From contig DASTZB010000023.1 of NCBI GenBank assembly GCA_035764525.1, positions 1 to 10,706 on the forward strand: a DNA stretch of 10,706 nt, written 5' to 3'. Position numbers and translations under genes: made by a program. This DNA is from VBAS01 sp035764525 (GTDB lineage Bacteria; Bacteroidota; Bacteroidia; Chitinophagales; Chitinophagaceae). The notes beneath the pieces were generated by a model. That model saw nothing but the letters and a program-made list of their open reading frames with translations. It had not been told where the DNA came from and did no database searches. This document shows, piece by piece, positions 1 to 6,232 of the stretch. Each line of letters starts with the position of its first letter. Within the stretch, counting starts at the first letter, position 1.

Positions 1-1
1 C

Positions 2-640
2 ATTCACCCGGTTAATCCATTTGTTCCTACAGTTCATTGCAATTATCGTATGTTCGAATTGTACAATGAAAACAATGAGGCAATTGATCGCTGGTTTGGC
101 GGCGGCACAGATTTGACTCCTTATTATTTATTTGAAGAAGATGCAAAACATTTTCATCTAACTTATAAAAATGTATGTGATGTGTTTGATGCATCGTTTT
201 ATCCAAAGTTTAAGAAAGAATGTGATAACTATTTTGTGAATTGGCACCGCAATGCTGAACGCAGAGGTATTGGCGGAATCTTTTATGATTACCAGCGCCC
301 CGATAATAATCATGATGTGGATTTTTGGATGAGTTTTGGAAAAGCATGCGGAAATGCATTTATTGATGCCTATATTCCAATCGTTGAAAAAAGGAAGAAC
401 ACAAGTTTTACGGCTGAAAATAAACACTGGCAGGAAATAAGACGTGGACGATACGTAGAGTTTAATTTAGTTCATGACCGTGGTACGTTGTTCGGATTAA
501 AAACAAATGGACGGATTGAAAGTATTTTAATGAGTCTTCCTCCAACAGTTCGTTTTGAATACAATTACCAACCAAAGGTGGGATCGGGGGAAGCGGATTT
601 GATCAATGCTTGCCTGCATCCAAAGGAATGGGTAAAATAG
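2..640 (+). CDS. hemF: Oxygen-dependent coproporphyrinogen III oxidase, 3' part (5' end outside window)
   Basis: This enzyme oxidatively decarboxylates coproporphyrinogen III to protoporphyrinogen IX using O2, late in haem synthesis. The reading frame is open from the window edge, so the first internal Met (position 50) is not the start. The 212 visible residues begin with IHPVNPFVPTVHCNYR, which carries the family's VHxNxR motif (conserved active-site His and Arg). Next come FGGGTDLTPYY, then HRNAERRGIGGIFYD, then RGRYVEFNLVHDRGTLFGL (about 440-496), and the C-terminal SLPPTVRFEYNYQP block. E. coli HemF is about 300 residues, so roughly 90 N-terminal residues lie upstream. The cysteine hydrolase gene follows after 26 nt and then hemB and hemL on the same strand, so this is probably one haem operon. 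Possession of HemF rather than only HemN fits an aerobic or microaerobic organism (inference). Confidence 0.97.
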   Translation: MHPVNPFVPTVHCNYRMFELYNENNEAIDRWFGGGTDLTPYYLFEEDAKHFHLTYKNVCDVFDASFYPKFKKECDNYFVNWHRNAERRGIGGIFYDYQRPDNNHDVDFWMSFGKACGNAFIDAYIPIVEKRKNTSFTAENKHWQEIRRGRYVEFNLVHDRGTLFGLKTNGRIESILMSLPPTVRFEYNYQPKVGSGEADLINACLHPKEWVK

Positions 641-666
641 TAAAACAAAAAATATAAATTTTAAAA

Positions 667-1248
667 ATGAAGACAGCATTAGTGATCATCGACATTCAAA
701 ATGACTATTTCCCTGGTGGGAAAAATGAATTAATAAACAGTTTAGAAGCCAGTCTGAAAGCCAAAGACCTATTGGAACATTTCAGACGAAGGAATTTACC
801 TGTTGTGCATATTCGCCATTTGTCGGTGCGGCCCGGATCTACTTATTTTATCCCCGATACAGAAGGTGCAGAAATTCATGCCAATGTACAACCGCTGCAA
901 AATGAGCATATCGTAACAAAGTATTATCCGAATAGTTTCAGGGAAACAGATTTGCATGATTATTTACAAGAACAGGAAATCGAACAACTGGTTATTTCCG
1001 GAATGATGTCACACATGTGTATTGATTCCACTGCACGTGCTGGCAAGGATTTAGGTTATCGGATTGCGATTGCCGAAGATGCATGTGCTACCAAAGATTT
1101 ACCCTTCCAGGATCATAAAATTCCGGCCCAGGAAGTTCATCGGTCTTTTATGGCAGGATTGAGTCAATACTATGCAGAATTCAAAACCTCGCCTGAATTA
1201 ATTGAACAGTATAAAGAATTCAAAAATGTACTTACAACGACGGAATAG
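667..1248 (+). CDS. Isochorismatase-family cysteine hydrolase
   Basis: This 193-residue protein has the isochorismatase-like hydrolase fold, a cytoplasmic family that includes nicotinamidases, ureidoacrylate and other amide hydrolases and true isochorismatases. The Asp-Lys-Cys catalytic triad can be read directly: D9 in VIIDIQNDYF, K85 in IVTKYYPNSF, and C118 in SGMMSHMCIDSTARAG. The length is normal for the family. No Zn-site pattern typical of nicotinamidase (DxHxxxH) is visible after the first motif, and there is no entC/entB-like context, so the substrate cannot be assigned. The gene starts 26 nt after hemF, and its last 23 nt overlap the chosen hemB start, which suggests translational coupling. 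Membership of the haem operon is seen from position and strand; a role in haem metabolism is not shown. Fold and triad are confident, substrate unknown. Confidence 0.93.
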   Translation: MKTALVIIDIQNDYFPGGKNELINSLEASLKAKDLLEHFRRRNLPVVHIRHLSVRPGSTYFIPDTEGAEIHANVQPLQNEHIVTKYYPNSFRETDLHDYLQEQEIEQLVISGMMSHMCIDSTARAGKDLGYRIAIAEDACATKDLPFQDHKIPAQEVHRSFMAGLSQYYAEFKTSPELIEQYKEFKNVLTTTE

Positions 1249-2200
1249 AATATTAAGACAATCGCCCGCCATTCGTTCATTGGTTACTGAAACAAGTCTT
1301 TCTCCCAATGACTTTATTGTTCCCTTATTCATTGATGAAGGAACAAATGTCAAAACAGAAATCGCATCCATGCCGGGCTATTACCGTAATAGTCTTGACA
1401 TAACTGTGAAAGAAGTAAAAGAGCTGTGGAGTATGGGATTAAAAAGTGTGTTGCTCTTTGTAAAATCAAAGGACGAATTAAAAGATAATACAGGTAAAGA
1501 AGCCTGGAATAAAGATGGATTGATGCAAAGAAGCATTAAAGCCATTAAAGATGCAGTGCCTGAAATGTATGTGATGACAGATGTGGCACTTGATCCATAT
1601 TCCTCTTATGGACATGATGGAATTGTAAAAGATGGAGAAATTGTAAATGACGAAACAGTTGAAGCTTTGGTAAAGATGAGTATTAGTCATGCTGCGGCTG
1701 GTGCTGATATGGTTGCACCGAGTGATATGATGGATGGACGTATCGGGGCAATTAGAAAAGGATTGGAAGAAAGTGGATTTATCAAAACAGGCATCATGAG
1801 CTATAGTGCTAAATATGCTTCCTGTTTTTATGGCCCTTTCCGTGATGCATTAGATTCTGCTCCCGGCTTTGGTGATAAGAAGACCTATCAAATGGATTAT
1901 TCTAACCGCATCGAAGCTATTAAAGAAACATTAATGGATGTGGAAGAAGGGGCAGACATTGTAATGGTAAAACCGGCATTAAGCTATTTAGATCTAATTC
2001 GTGAAGTAAAGAATGCAGTAAATGTTCCGGTGAGTGCCTATAACATCAGCGGTGAATATGCTATGATAAAAGCGGCGGCTGCAAAAGGCTGGATCAATGA
2101 AGACAAAGCGATACTGGAAGTGTTAACTTCTATTAAAAGAGCCGGAGCAGATCTGATCGCAACTTATTTTGCGAAAGATGCGGTGAGGCTGCTCTCTTGA
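1226..2200 (+). CDS. hemB: Delta-aminolevulinic acid dehydratase (porphobilinogen synthase), zinc-free type
   Basis: This cytoplasmic enzyme condenses two 5-aminolevulinate molecules to porphobilinogen. The ATG at 1226 gives 324 residues beginning MYLQRRNRILR, the usual N-terminus for this family. An in-frame TTG at 1202 would add eight residues with no family support. The two Schiff-base lysines are K196 (SYSAKYAS) and K249 (VMVKPALSYLD). The segment at residues 119-132, DVALDPYSSYGHDG, has Asp and Ala where zinc enzymes have the Cys triad (DVCLC...GHCG). This is therefore the Pseudomonas-like class without catalytic zinc, expected to use Mg for allosteric activation. The gene overlaps the preceding hydrolase by 23 nt and lacks a Shine-Dalgarno sequence, as is usual in Bacteroidota. 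With hemL it supplies the 5-aminolevulinate to porphobilinogen step of the C5 pathway. Confidence 0.98.
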   Translation: MYLQRRNRILRQSPAIRSLVTETSLSPNDFIVPLFIDEGTNVKTEIASMPGYYRNSLDITVKEVKELWSMGLKSVLLFVKSKDELKDNTGKEAWNKDGLMQRSIKAIKDAVPEMYVMTDVALDPYSSYGHDGIVKDGEIVNDETVEALVKMSISHAAAGADMVAPSDMMDGRIGAIRKGLEESGFIKTGIMSYSAKYASCFYGPFRDALDSAPGFGDKKTYQMDYSNRIEAIKETLMDVEEGADIVMVKPALSYLDLIREVKNAVNVPVSAYNISGEYAMIKAAAAKGWINEDKAILEVLTSIKRAGADLIATYFAKDAVRLLS

Positions 2201-2217
2201 GTGTCAAAAAAATTTAT

Positions 2218-2267
2218 CTCACAGATTGCTCGGATTGTCACGGATTAATTTCTATGAAATCTGTGAG
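2218..2267. repeat. Perfect 10-bp inverted repeat with internal CGGATT sub-repeats, REP-like element
   Basis: CTCACAGATT at 2218-2227 and AATCTGTGAG at 2258-2267 are exact reverse complements around a 30-nt loop. Inside the left half the unit recurs in degenerate form: CACAGATT (2220-2227), CGGATT (2231-2236) and CACGGATT (2239-2246). Palindromic arrays of CACAGATT/CACGGATT units are, as I recall, frequent in intergenic DNA of many bacteria including Bacteroidota. The element sits in the 159-bp gap between hemB and hemL, 17 nt after the hemB stop. As RNA it could form a stem, but no U-tract follows, so a simple intrinsic terminator is unlikely. Confidence 0.7.
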
Positions 2268-2281
2268 TACCAAGAGCTGAA

Positions 2282-2312
2282 TAGAAATTCTAAAGTACAA
2301 GTGTGCGACGCA
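2282..2312. repeat. Two short perfect palindromes upstream of hemL
   Basis: TAGAAATTCTA (2282-2292, single-base centre) and TGCGACGCA (2304-2312, single-base centre) lie in the remainder of the hemB-hemL gap, about 50-80 nt before the hemL start. No clear TAnnTTTG -7 element is visible in this gap, so an internal hemL promoter is not supported. The GTGTGCGACGCAAGGAACGA stretch is GC-richer than its surroundings and may be part of a dispersed repeat, but the window contains no second copy. Confidence 0.35.
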
Positions 2313-2359
2313 AGGAACGATGATTTGAATTACTAAAGCTGACTACAAAATAATTTTTA

Positions 2360-3643
2360 ATGTACGATAAGAGTAAGCAACTATTTGATAGAGCACAGAA
2401 AAGTATACCTGGTGGAGTGAACTCTCCGGTAAGAGCATTTAAAAGTGTCGGCGGCACACCGATATTTATGAAAAGCGCTAAGGGCGCCTACTTATTTGAT
2501 GCGGACGGAAACAAATACATTGATTATATCGCATCATGGGGACCAATGATCTTAGGTCATGCATATGAGCCAGTAGTGAAAGCCATCCAGGAAAAAGCCT
2601 TGGGCTCAACTTCTTTTGGTGCTCCAACAGAATTGGAAATAGAAATGGCCGAGCTCATCATCAGCATGGTGCCAAATGTTGACCTGATAAGAATGGTAAG
2701 TAGCGGTACAGAAGCTTGTATGAGTGCTATTCGTTTGGCAAGAGGATATACTGGAAGAAATAAGATCATCAAGTTTGAAGGACATTATCATGGGCATGCA
2801 GATTCCTTTTTAGTAAAGGCGGGAAGCGGTGTGGCTACTTTCAATATCCAAACAGTGCCTGGTGTAACGGCCGGCGTAGCAAATGATACTTTAACCGCAG
2901 CATACAATGATTTAGAGGCGGTGAAAAAATTAGCAACACAACATAAAGGAGAAATTGCAGCTATTATTGTTGAACCGATTGCAGGTAATATGGGATGTAT
3001 TTTACCGCAGCCCGGTTTTCTTGAAGGTCTAAGAAAATTGTGCGATGAAGAAGGCGTCCTCTTTATTTTTGACGAAGTAATGACAGGTTTTCGTTTGGCT
3101 CCCGGCGGTGCACAGGAAAAATTAAATATCAAAGCTGATCTCGTTACTTATGGAAAAGTAATTGGCGGCGGGATGCCTGTTGGTGCATTTGGCGGTAAGA
3201 AAGAGATCATGGAGCGTATCGCACCGCTTGGCAACGTTTACCAGGCAGGAACATTAAGCGGTAATCCTATCGCTATGATCGCTGGCTATACAATGCTGAA
3301 AGAATTAAAAAGCAATCCCTCCATTTATAAAGAGCTTGAGGAAAAAACTATTTATTTAAGAGATGGTCTGAACAAAGTTTTGAATGCATGGGGACAACCT
3401 TATGTAATCAACCAATTTGGTTCCATGATCAGTATTCATTTCAGTGATCATCCTGTTACTGACTTTGCAAGTGCCTCGTCAGCCAACAATGATCGATTCA
3501 AAAAATATTTTCATAGCATGTTAAAAAGAGGAATCTACTTGCCGCCATCTGCATTTGAAAGCTGGTTCCTGAATAATGCATTGACAAAAGGAGATCTTGA
3601 CAAAACTATAGATGCAACAAAAGAAAGTTTACATGAACTATAA
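2360..3643 (+). CDS. hemL: Glutamate-1-semialdehyde 2,1-aminomutase
   Basis: This PLP-dependent cytoplasmic enzyme converts glutamate-1-semialdehyde to 5-aminolevulinate, the substrate of HemB, and so marks the C5 (glutamyl-tRNA) route of haem synthesis. The 427 residues match the family length. Features in order: N-terminal SIPGGVNSPVRAF (15-27); SSGTEACMSAIRLARG, phosphate-binding (114-129); GHYHGHAD (141-148); FDEVMTGFR with the PLP-contacting Asp (237-245); and YGKVIGGGMPVGAFGG with the Schiff-base lysine K266. The ATG at 2360 follows an A/T-rich leader and gives the expected MYDKSKQLFDRAQ start. The gene is separated from hemB by 159 bp of repeat-bearing DNA. Its stop codon is 10 nt from the stop of a convergent gene, with no obvious terminator between them. 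Confidence 0.98.
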   Translation: MYDKSKQLFDRAQKSIPGGVNSPVRAFKSVGGTPIFMKSAKGAYLFDADGNKYIDYIASWGPMILGHAYEPVVKAIQEKALGSTSFGAPTELEIEMAELIISMVPNVDLIRMVSSGTEACMSAIRLARGYTGRNKIIKFEGHYHGHADSFLVKAGSGVATFNIQTVPGVTAGVANDTLTAAYNDLEAVKKLATQHKGEIAAIIVEPIAGNMGCILPQPGFLEGLRKLCDEEGVLFIFDEVMTGFRLAPGGAQEKLNIKADLVTYGKVIGGGMPVGAFGGKKEIMERIAPLGNVYQAGTLSGNPIAMIAGYTMLKELKSNPSIYKELEEKTIYLRDGLNKVLNAWGQPYVINQFGSMISIHFSDHPVTDFASASSANNDRFKKYFHSMLKRGIYLPPSAFESWFLNNALTKGDLDKTIDATKESLHEL

Positions 3644-3653
3644 ACGAATTTTC

Positions 3654-3965
3654 TTACTTTGATTTTGCAAAAAGGTAATTCTTGATTAATTGCTGTTCTT
3701 TTTCTGAAGTGATCTTTGCTCTACTCAACATTTCAGGTAATACTTTTTCCCAACCATTGATTGTATAATCATTGGGCTTATGCAAATAATGGCAGCCTGA
3801 ACAATTGAATTTATACAACTTAAATCCTTGTTGAGCTTCTTCAAGGTTAAGGCCGGGAACTTTTTGTTGCATTGTTGACAGGTCACTTTCTGCCGGTTTC
3901 AGGTTTGAAACTGTTGCGCAGCCGATAAATGCAATGCATGTAATTATTATCAATATTTTTTTCAT
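3654..3965 (-). CDS. Small monohaem cytochrome c lipoprotein
   Basis: This 103-residue protein has a lipoprotein signal, MKKILIIITCIAFIGC, with lipobox FIGC at 13-16, so C16 is expected to be lipidated after export. A single haem c motif CSGCH lies at residues 55-59. M79, in GWEKVLPEMLSRAKIT, is a plausible distal axial ligand, followed by a C-terminal helix (EKEQQLIKNYL) usual in class I cytochromes. It should be a membrane-anchored electron carrier facing the periplasm or outer surface. Its start lies 5 nt after the stop of the upstream beta-barrel gene, so the two are almost certainly cotranscribed. The electron partner is unknown. It converges on hemL with a 10-nt gap. Confidence 0.88.
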   Translation of the reverse strand: MKKILIIITCIAFIGCATVSNLKPAESDLSTMQQKVPGLNLEEAQQGFKLYKFNCSGCHYLHKPNDYTINGWEKVLPEMLSRAKITSEKEQQLIKNYLFAKSK

Positions 3966-3970
3966 AGAAA

Positions 3971-4777
3971 TTAGAATGAGATGCCGATTAATATTCTTGC
4001 TTCTGCCCTTTCGTGTTCGTCCAGTACTTTATTACCAGGAGCTATATCTGTTTTATGCAGGTTTACCCATTGAGGCAAATAATTGGCGATCACAAACCAG
4101 CGGTTGCTGCGGAAATTGATAGTGGGTCCGCCAAACAATACTGAATGCACCCATCCTTCTTCTTTTGTGATGTCATTATGATTTCGCAATTCCAAACCAA
4201 TACCTATATTTTTTGATGCATTATACATATATGCAAGATCAAGTTCTACCGGCATTTCATATTCATCTGATTCCACTTTTCCGTTTTTCCATTCAAATTC
4301 TTTTTCAAATTCATATACACCATTAAATGCAAAAACATGTTTGCCGATGACTTTATCAAGAATTATTTTCGTTTCAAGTTCTACTTCATCGCCTCCCTTG
4401 ATACCCCATTCGGCATATAAAGCAACTCCAAGTTTATTAGCAACAGGATCGCTGAGTTTTACTTTCCACTCATTACTGAAACCGATTTCATTTGATGTAG
4501 TGGTTTCATTTGCCGAAGTGCTATAACGCTCCTGGTAACGATTAAAGTAAAATGCAGTCTGCCAATTTTTACCTAAGCCAAATTCAAGTTCCATCCGCTG
4601 ATCCTGTGCATGAAAGAACTGACCTGCATGTCCAAAACGGGAAGTGTGCCAGAATTCAAGATCAATAGCACCTTTCGGCAATACTGTGCTCTGATAAGTC
4701 CGTACAAAATTTCTGTCCTGAGCCTGTGCTGTTACGAAACCTGAAGCAATTGTAATGAGTAAGGCAAATTTTTTCAT
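3971..4777 (-). CDS. Predicted outer-membrane beta-barrel protein, function unknown
   Basis: The start at 4777 gives 268 residues beginning with a clean signal peptide, MKKFALLITIASGFVTAQAQ, with probable cleavage after AQA. An upstream in-frame start at 4825 would place 16 charged residues before it and is rejected. The mature part is a run of alternating polar/hydrophobic strands rich in aromatic residues (for example IDLEFWHTSRF, WQTAFYFNRYQERY, NRWFVIANYLPQWVN). It ends in RILIGISF, a terminal Phe as in many outer-membrane barrels. The LPKGAIDLEFW opening resembles uncharacterised bacterial barrel families; I cannot name the family with confidence. The gene is first in a two-gene unit with the cytochrome c lipoprotein, which suggests a link to redox chemistry or metal or electron traffic at the outer membrane, but that is inference. 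Confidence 0.75.
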   Translation of the reverse strand: MKKFALLITIASGFVTAQAQDRNFVRTYQSTVLPKGAIDLEFWHTSRFGHAGQFFHAQDQRMELEFGLGKNWQTAFYFNRYQERYSTSANETTTSNEIGFSNEWKVKLSDPVANKLGVALYAEWGIKGGDEVELETKIILDKVIGKHVFAFNGVYEFEKEFEWKNGKVESDEYEMPVELDLAYMYNASKNIGIGLELRNHNDITKEEGWVHSVLFGGPTINFRSNRWFVIANYLPQWVNLHKTDIAPGNKVLDEHERAEARILIGISF

Positions 4778-4895
4778 AAGTTTTATTTTTCTGCTGCAAA
4801 TGTCCTTGTGGAATATGATGATCACTTACGGAAAGAGAAAATCGGTTTACGCAAAATGGAAAACATATTTTACATTCATGGAAACAACTGTTTAT

Positions 4896-5774
4896 ATGAA
4901 ATTGATCGCCACACTCGCTGTTATTATTTTTTCATTGGCAGCTTATGCACAGGATAGCATGAATACTCATTATAAAATTTATGATACCCGTACGAAACAG
5001 GTTATAACAATTGACAAAATCGTGACAGATATGGCTGACGCAGATGTTTTATTTTTTGGAGAAGAACATAATGATAGTGCCGGCCATTATCTGGAAAATG
5101 AAATATTCAGAGCATTACACTCACAATATGCAGATAAAGTCGTTTTAAGCATGGAAATGTTTGAAACAGATGGTCAGCTTGTTTTAAATGAATATCTCGC
5201 AGGCACAATTGACGAAGCCCGTTTTTCAAGAGATATAAGATTATGGAGCAATTATAAAGATTACAGGCCTATGATAGAATATGCGAAACAAAATAAGATA
5301 CCAGTAATTGCTGCAAATCCGCCAAGACGCTATGTAAATCTTGTAAGCCGTCGCGGTATGAGATCACTAGACAGTTTATCAAAAGATGCAAAGAAATTCT
5401 TACCGCCGCTACCTTATGATACATTAACTGGTCGTTACCGGGAAAAATTTGTGGAGATAATGAAAGGTGGTCCCGGTGGTGATAATCCAAATGTTTATTA
5501 TAGTCAAAGTTTATGGGATGCCGGTATGAGTTATCGTATTTATAAATTTTTAAAAGATAATAAGCACAAAAAAGTATTTCATTGTGTTGGTGGTTTTCAT
5601 TGCGAAGAAAAGCTGGGCACAGCGGGCCAGTTACAAATGAGAAATAAGAAATTAAAAATTTTAAACATCGCCAGCTTTAGCGATGCTTCTTTTAATAATC
5701 CTGATTGGGAAAAATTCAGTTATAAGGGAGATTATATCATTCTTACAAACCCTGATCTGAAAAAAACGTTTTGA
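4896..5774 (+). CDS. Secreted ChaN-like protein (Tiki superfamily, possible haem binding)
   Basis: The ATG at 4896 gives 292 residues with a signal peptide, MKLIATLAVIIFSLAAYAQ, and a likely cut after AYA. Earlier in-frame starts (4755, 4878) lack support and 4755 would run through the neighbouring gene's start. ChaN-family motifs are visible in order: VLFFGEEHNDSAGHYLE (52-68), VLSMEMFETDGQ (83-94), IPVIAANPPRRYVNLV (135-150), QSLWDAGMSYRIY (204-216) and HCVGGFHCEEKLG (229-241). A Campylobacter ChaN is known to bind paired haems, and the superfamily also includes metalloproteases of the Tiki/TraB type that use the same GExH and late His motifs, so either activity is possible. There is no lipobox, unlike many ChaN proteins, so it is expected to be soluble in the periplasm. 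It is divergent from the barrel/cytochrome pair (118-bp gap) and convergent with the EncFtn-like gene. Family confident, function inferred. Confidence 0.88.
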   Translation: MKLIATLAVIIFSLAAYAQDSMNTHYKIYDTRTKQVITIDKIVTDMADADVLFFGEEHNDSAGHYLENEIFRALHSQYADKVVLSMEMFETDGQLVLNEYLAGTIDEARFSRDIRLWSNYKDYRPMIEYAKQNKIPVIAANPPRRYVNLVSRRGMRSLDSLSKDAKKFLPPLPYDTLTGRYREKFVEIMKGGPGGDNPNVYYSQSLWDAGMSYRIYKFLKDNKHKKVFHCVGGFHCEEKLGTAGQLQMRNKKLKILNIASFSDASFNNPDWEKFSYKGDYIILTNPDLKKTF

Positions 5775-5864
5775 TAAATAGCAAAGTAAGATTGCTTAAT
5801 TTGTCTGCCATGTAACTGAGCGTCTAGATAAACAAAAATGCCTCCACAAAAATCTATGAGAAGA

Positions 5865-6179
5865 TCATTCTACCTTCTCTTCTCCCTTTTTCGCCAGTTC
5901 CACTATATCCCCTTTTGTAAAAAGGACAGATTTCAATATGGTTCGCCACTCTGGTTTTTTGCGAAGCAGAAATTCAAGATCCATTCCAAAATGTTTCATT
6001 TCTTCGTGCTGCGCATTTTCCATTATTTTTTTTGCAGCCTTATCTTTTTCGACAGATATGCGTTGCTCATACCAGCCAATGGCCTCGGCTTCCTCTGTTA
6101 GAGAAGTGATCATCCGGGCAAATGTCCTGGTTGCTGCTGAAAGTTCCTCTGGTGGTTCGTGGTACTGATGAAATCCCAT
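5865..6179 (-). CDS. EncFtn-type (encapsulated-ferritin family) ferroxidase without encapsulin-targeting tail
   Basis: This 104-residue, two-helix ferritin-like protein aligns by eye along its length with encapsulated ferritins such as Rhodospirillum rubrum EncFtn. Matching blocks are HEPPEEL (7-13), SLTEEAEAIGWYEQR (26-40), AQHEEMKHFGMDLEFLLR (56-73) and LFTKGDI (86-92). With a constant offset of two, the R. rubrum ferroxidase ligands E32, E62 and H65 correspond to E30, E60 and H63, and the entry-site and second-shell residues E31, E34, W38 and Y39 to E29, E32, W36 and Y37. All are conserved, so it probably dimerises to form a di-iron Fe(II)-oxidising site. The protein stops at KKGEEKVE with no GSLxIGSLxG-like C-terminal targeting peptide, and no encapsulin gene is in the window. 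It starts 53 nt after the TonB receptor gene and is probably the last gene of that operon. Confidence 0.85.
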   Translation of the reverse strand: MGFHQYHEPPEELSAATRTFARMITSLTEEAEAIGWYEQRISVEKDKAAKKIMENAQHEEMKHFGMDLEFLLRKKPEWRTILKSVLFTKGDIVELAKKGEEKVE

Positions 6180-6218
6180 TTTGAAAGTTTTAAGAGTGAT
6201 TGTATTGATTTTATCGAT

Positions 6219-6231
6219 TCTGAAGTTCAGA
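6219..6231. repeat. Short perfect palindrome between receptor and EncFtn-like genes
   Basis: TCTGAAGTTCAGA is a perfect 6-bp inverted repeat around one G, immediately after the stop codon of the TonB receptor gene. It is too small to be a convincing terminator and no T-run follows on the minus strand. It could be a chance palindrome, a protein site or a processing site within the operon. Confidence 0.25.
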
Positions 6232-6232
6232 T

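Noticed and set aside
1202..1225. Upstream TTG start for hemB adding eight residues
   Set aside because: The extra residues do not resemble HemB N-termini. The ATG at 1226 gives the familiar MYLQRRNRILR start.
2788..3132. Open frame of 114 codons on the - strand inside hemL
   Set aside because: It is antisense to the conserved hemL core, with no signal or motif.
3644..3653. Shared terminator between hemL and the convergent cytochrome gene
   Set aside because: The gap is only 10 nt and no inverted repeat with a T-run could be found around it.
4797..4804. GACATTTG on the minus strand as a -7 element for the barrel gene
   Set aside because: It has one mismatch to TAnnTTTG and no -33 element at proper spacing, so it is too weak to annotate.
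4778..4825. Upstream start for the barrel protein at 4825
   Set aside because: It puts charged residues before a clean signal peptide beginning MKKFALLITIASG.
4755..4895. Long N-terminal extension of the ChaN-like protein
   Set aside because: It would overlap the divergent barrel gene and place 47 residues before an obvious signal peptide at 4896.
5820..5864. Possible readthrough or frameshifted encapsulin-targeting tail after the EncFtn-like gene
   Set aside because: The frames beyond the TGA give residues such as SSHRFLWRHF or DLLIDFCGG, with no resemblance to known targeting peptides, and nothing suggests recoding.
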